From the NCBI GenBank assembly GCA_963730005.1, contig CAVSPO010000029.1:1-21489 (forward strand): DNA of 21,489 nt. The letters run 5' to 3'. Positions 21,194 to 21,489 of this stretch are shown piece by piece. This stretch comes from CAVSPO01 sp963730005 (GTDB lineage Bacteria; Actinomycetota; Actinomycetes; Propionibacteriales; Propionibacteriaceae). Positions within the stretch are counted from its first letter, which is position 1, and every line of letters begins with the position of its first letter. The position numbers were made by a program, and so were the translations under genes. Below the pieces are notes generated by a model. It saw only the letters and a program-made list of their open reading frames with translations, was not told the DNA's origin and made no database searches.

Positions 21194-21199
21194 GTAACC

Positions 21200-21489
21200 A
21201 TTCAGCCCGCAACCAGTACCTCATGCACTCTGGGCGGTCCCCGAGACGGTGGCCGTGCTGGTGCGCTACTCCTCGCAGCGTGACCTGGGCGTCGCGGAGG
21301 TCGTCAGCCGCGGGGATGTTCTTCTTGTACCAGCGCTGCCAGTTGCCGGCTGTGTCGCCCCACGCCGGGAGACCGCCGCGTACTCGGACCCGATGCCCTT
21401 GATCCTTGCCAGGCCGTCGTCCTGGGCGGGGCTGAGGCCGAATTCAGCTTTCGCGCACCGGTCGATCCTGCCGGCGCCTGACTATCGCA
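21200..21489. other. Unassigned right edge
   Basis: About 290 bases. A minus-strand segment reads AGNWQRWYKKNIPAADDLRD, then AQVTLRG, and could be part of a gene or remnant from outside the window, but its frame is interrupted and no family is evident. No RNA gene is seen. Confidence 0.35.

Noticed and set aside
1..21489. CRISPR array
   Set aside because: No regularly spaced direct repeats with unique spacers were seen; the short tandem and inverted repeats present have other layouts.

Overview
The window is high-GC DNA with frequent ATGA/GTGA start-stop overlaps, GTG starts, a WhiB-family protein, a PadR regulator and actinobacterial-type toxin-antitoxin modules. It most likely comes from an actinobacterium, perhaps in or near the Propionibacteriales (inference; no rRNA or intact tRNA is present to prove it).

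Region 1, about 1-9188, is the right-hand part of an integrated mobile element. It has a tyrosine integrase running off the left edge (minus strand), an overlapping XRE repressor, and a divergent excisionase that starts a tightly packed plus-strand run: xis, two small genes, a prim-pol and a DUF3987 protein (probably one split replication gene), then small zinc-binding, WhiB-like, HTH and unknown genes. A G-rich non-coding block follows, then two cargo genes (a DUF4236 membrane protein and a TVGYGD ion channel). The element ends at 9139-9188 in the 3' half of a tRNA-Thr(CGT), the expected attachment duplicate; the intact tRNA should lie left of the window. No capsid, terminase or conjugation gene is visible, so it resembles a satellite or small integrative element that replicates but borrows packaging or transfer.

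Region 2, about 9189-16870, is an eroded accessory zone. It holds a broken higB with intact higA, a second toxin scrap, an IS21-like left end fused in frame to a truncated DUF4143 ATPase, a frameshifted full-length DUF4143 ATPase, two small toxin-antitoxin pairs (one with a wrecked toxin), an AbiEii-type nucleotidyltransferase with its small partner, an HNH gene and a methyltransferase both cut at one junction, a membrane-protein pair, and a RyR-like remnant. A repeat beginning AACATCCGGAA sits at three boundaries between the toxin-antitoxin modules.

Region 3, about 16876-21200, is an intact minus-strand operon: PadR repressor, ABC ATPase and large FtsX/MacB-type permease, joined by 4-nt overlaps and headed by a promoter embedded in palindromic operators. 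The last 290 bases hold no gene I can support.

The signals most worth following are a four-copy, 27-bp inverted repeat set inside the replication genes, where one missing A appears to split a single primase-helicase gene; the duplicated G-rich block; and the repeat-bounded toxin-antitoxin array.
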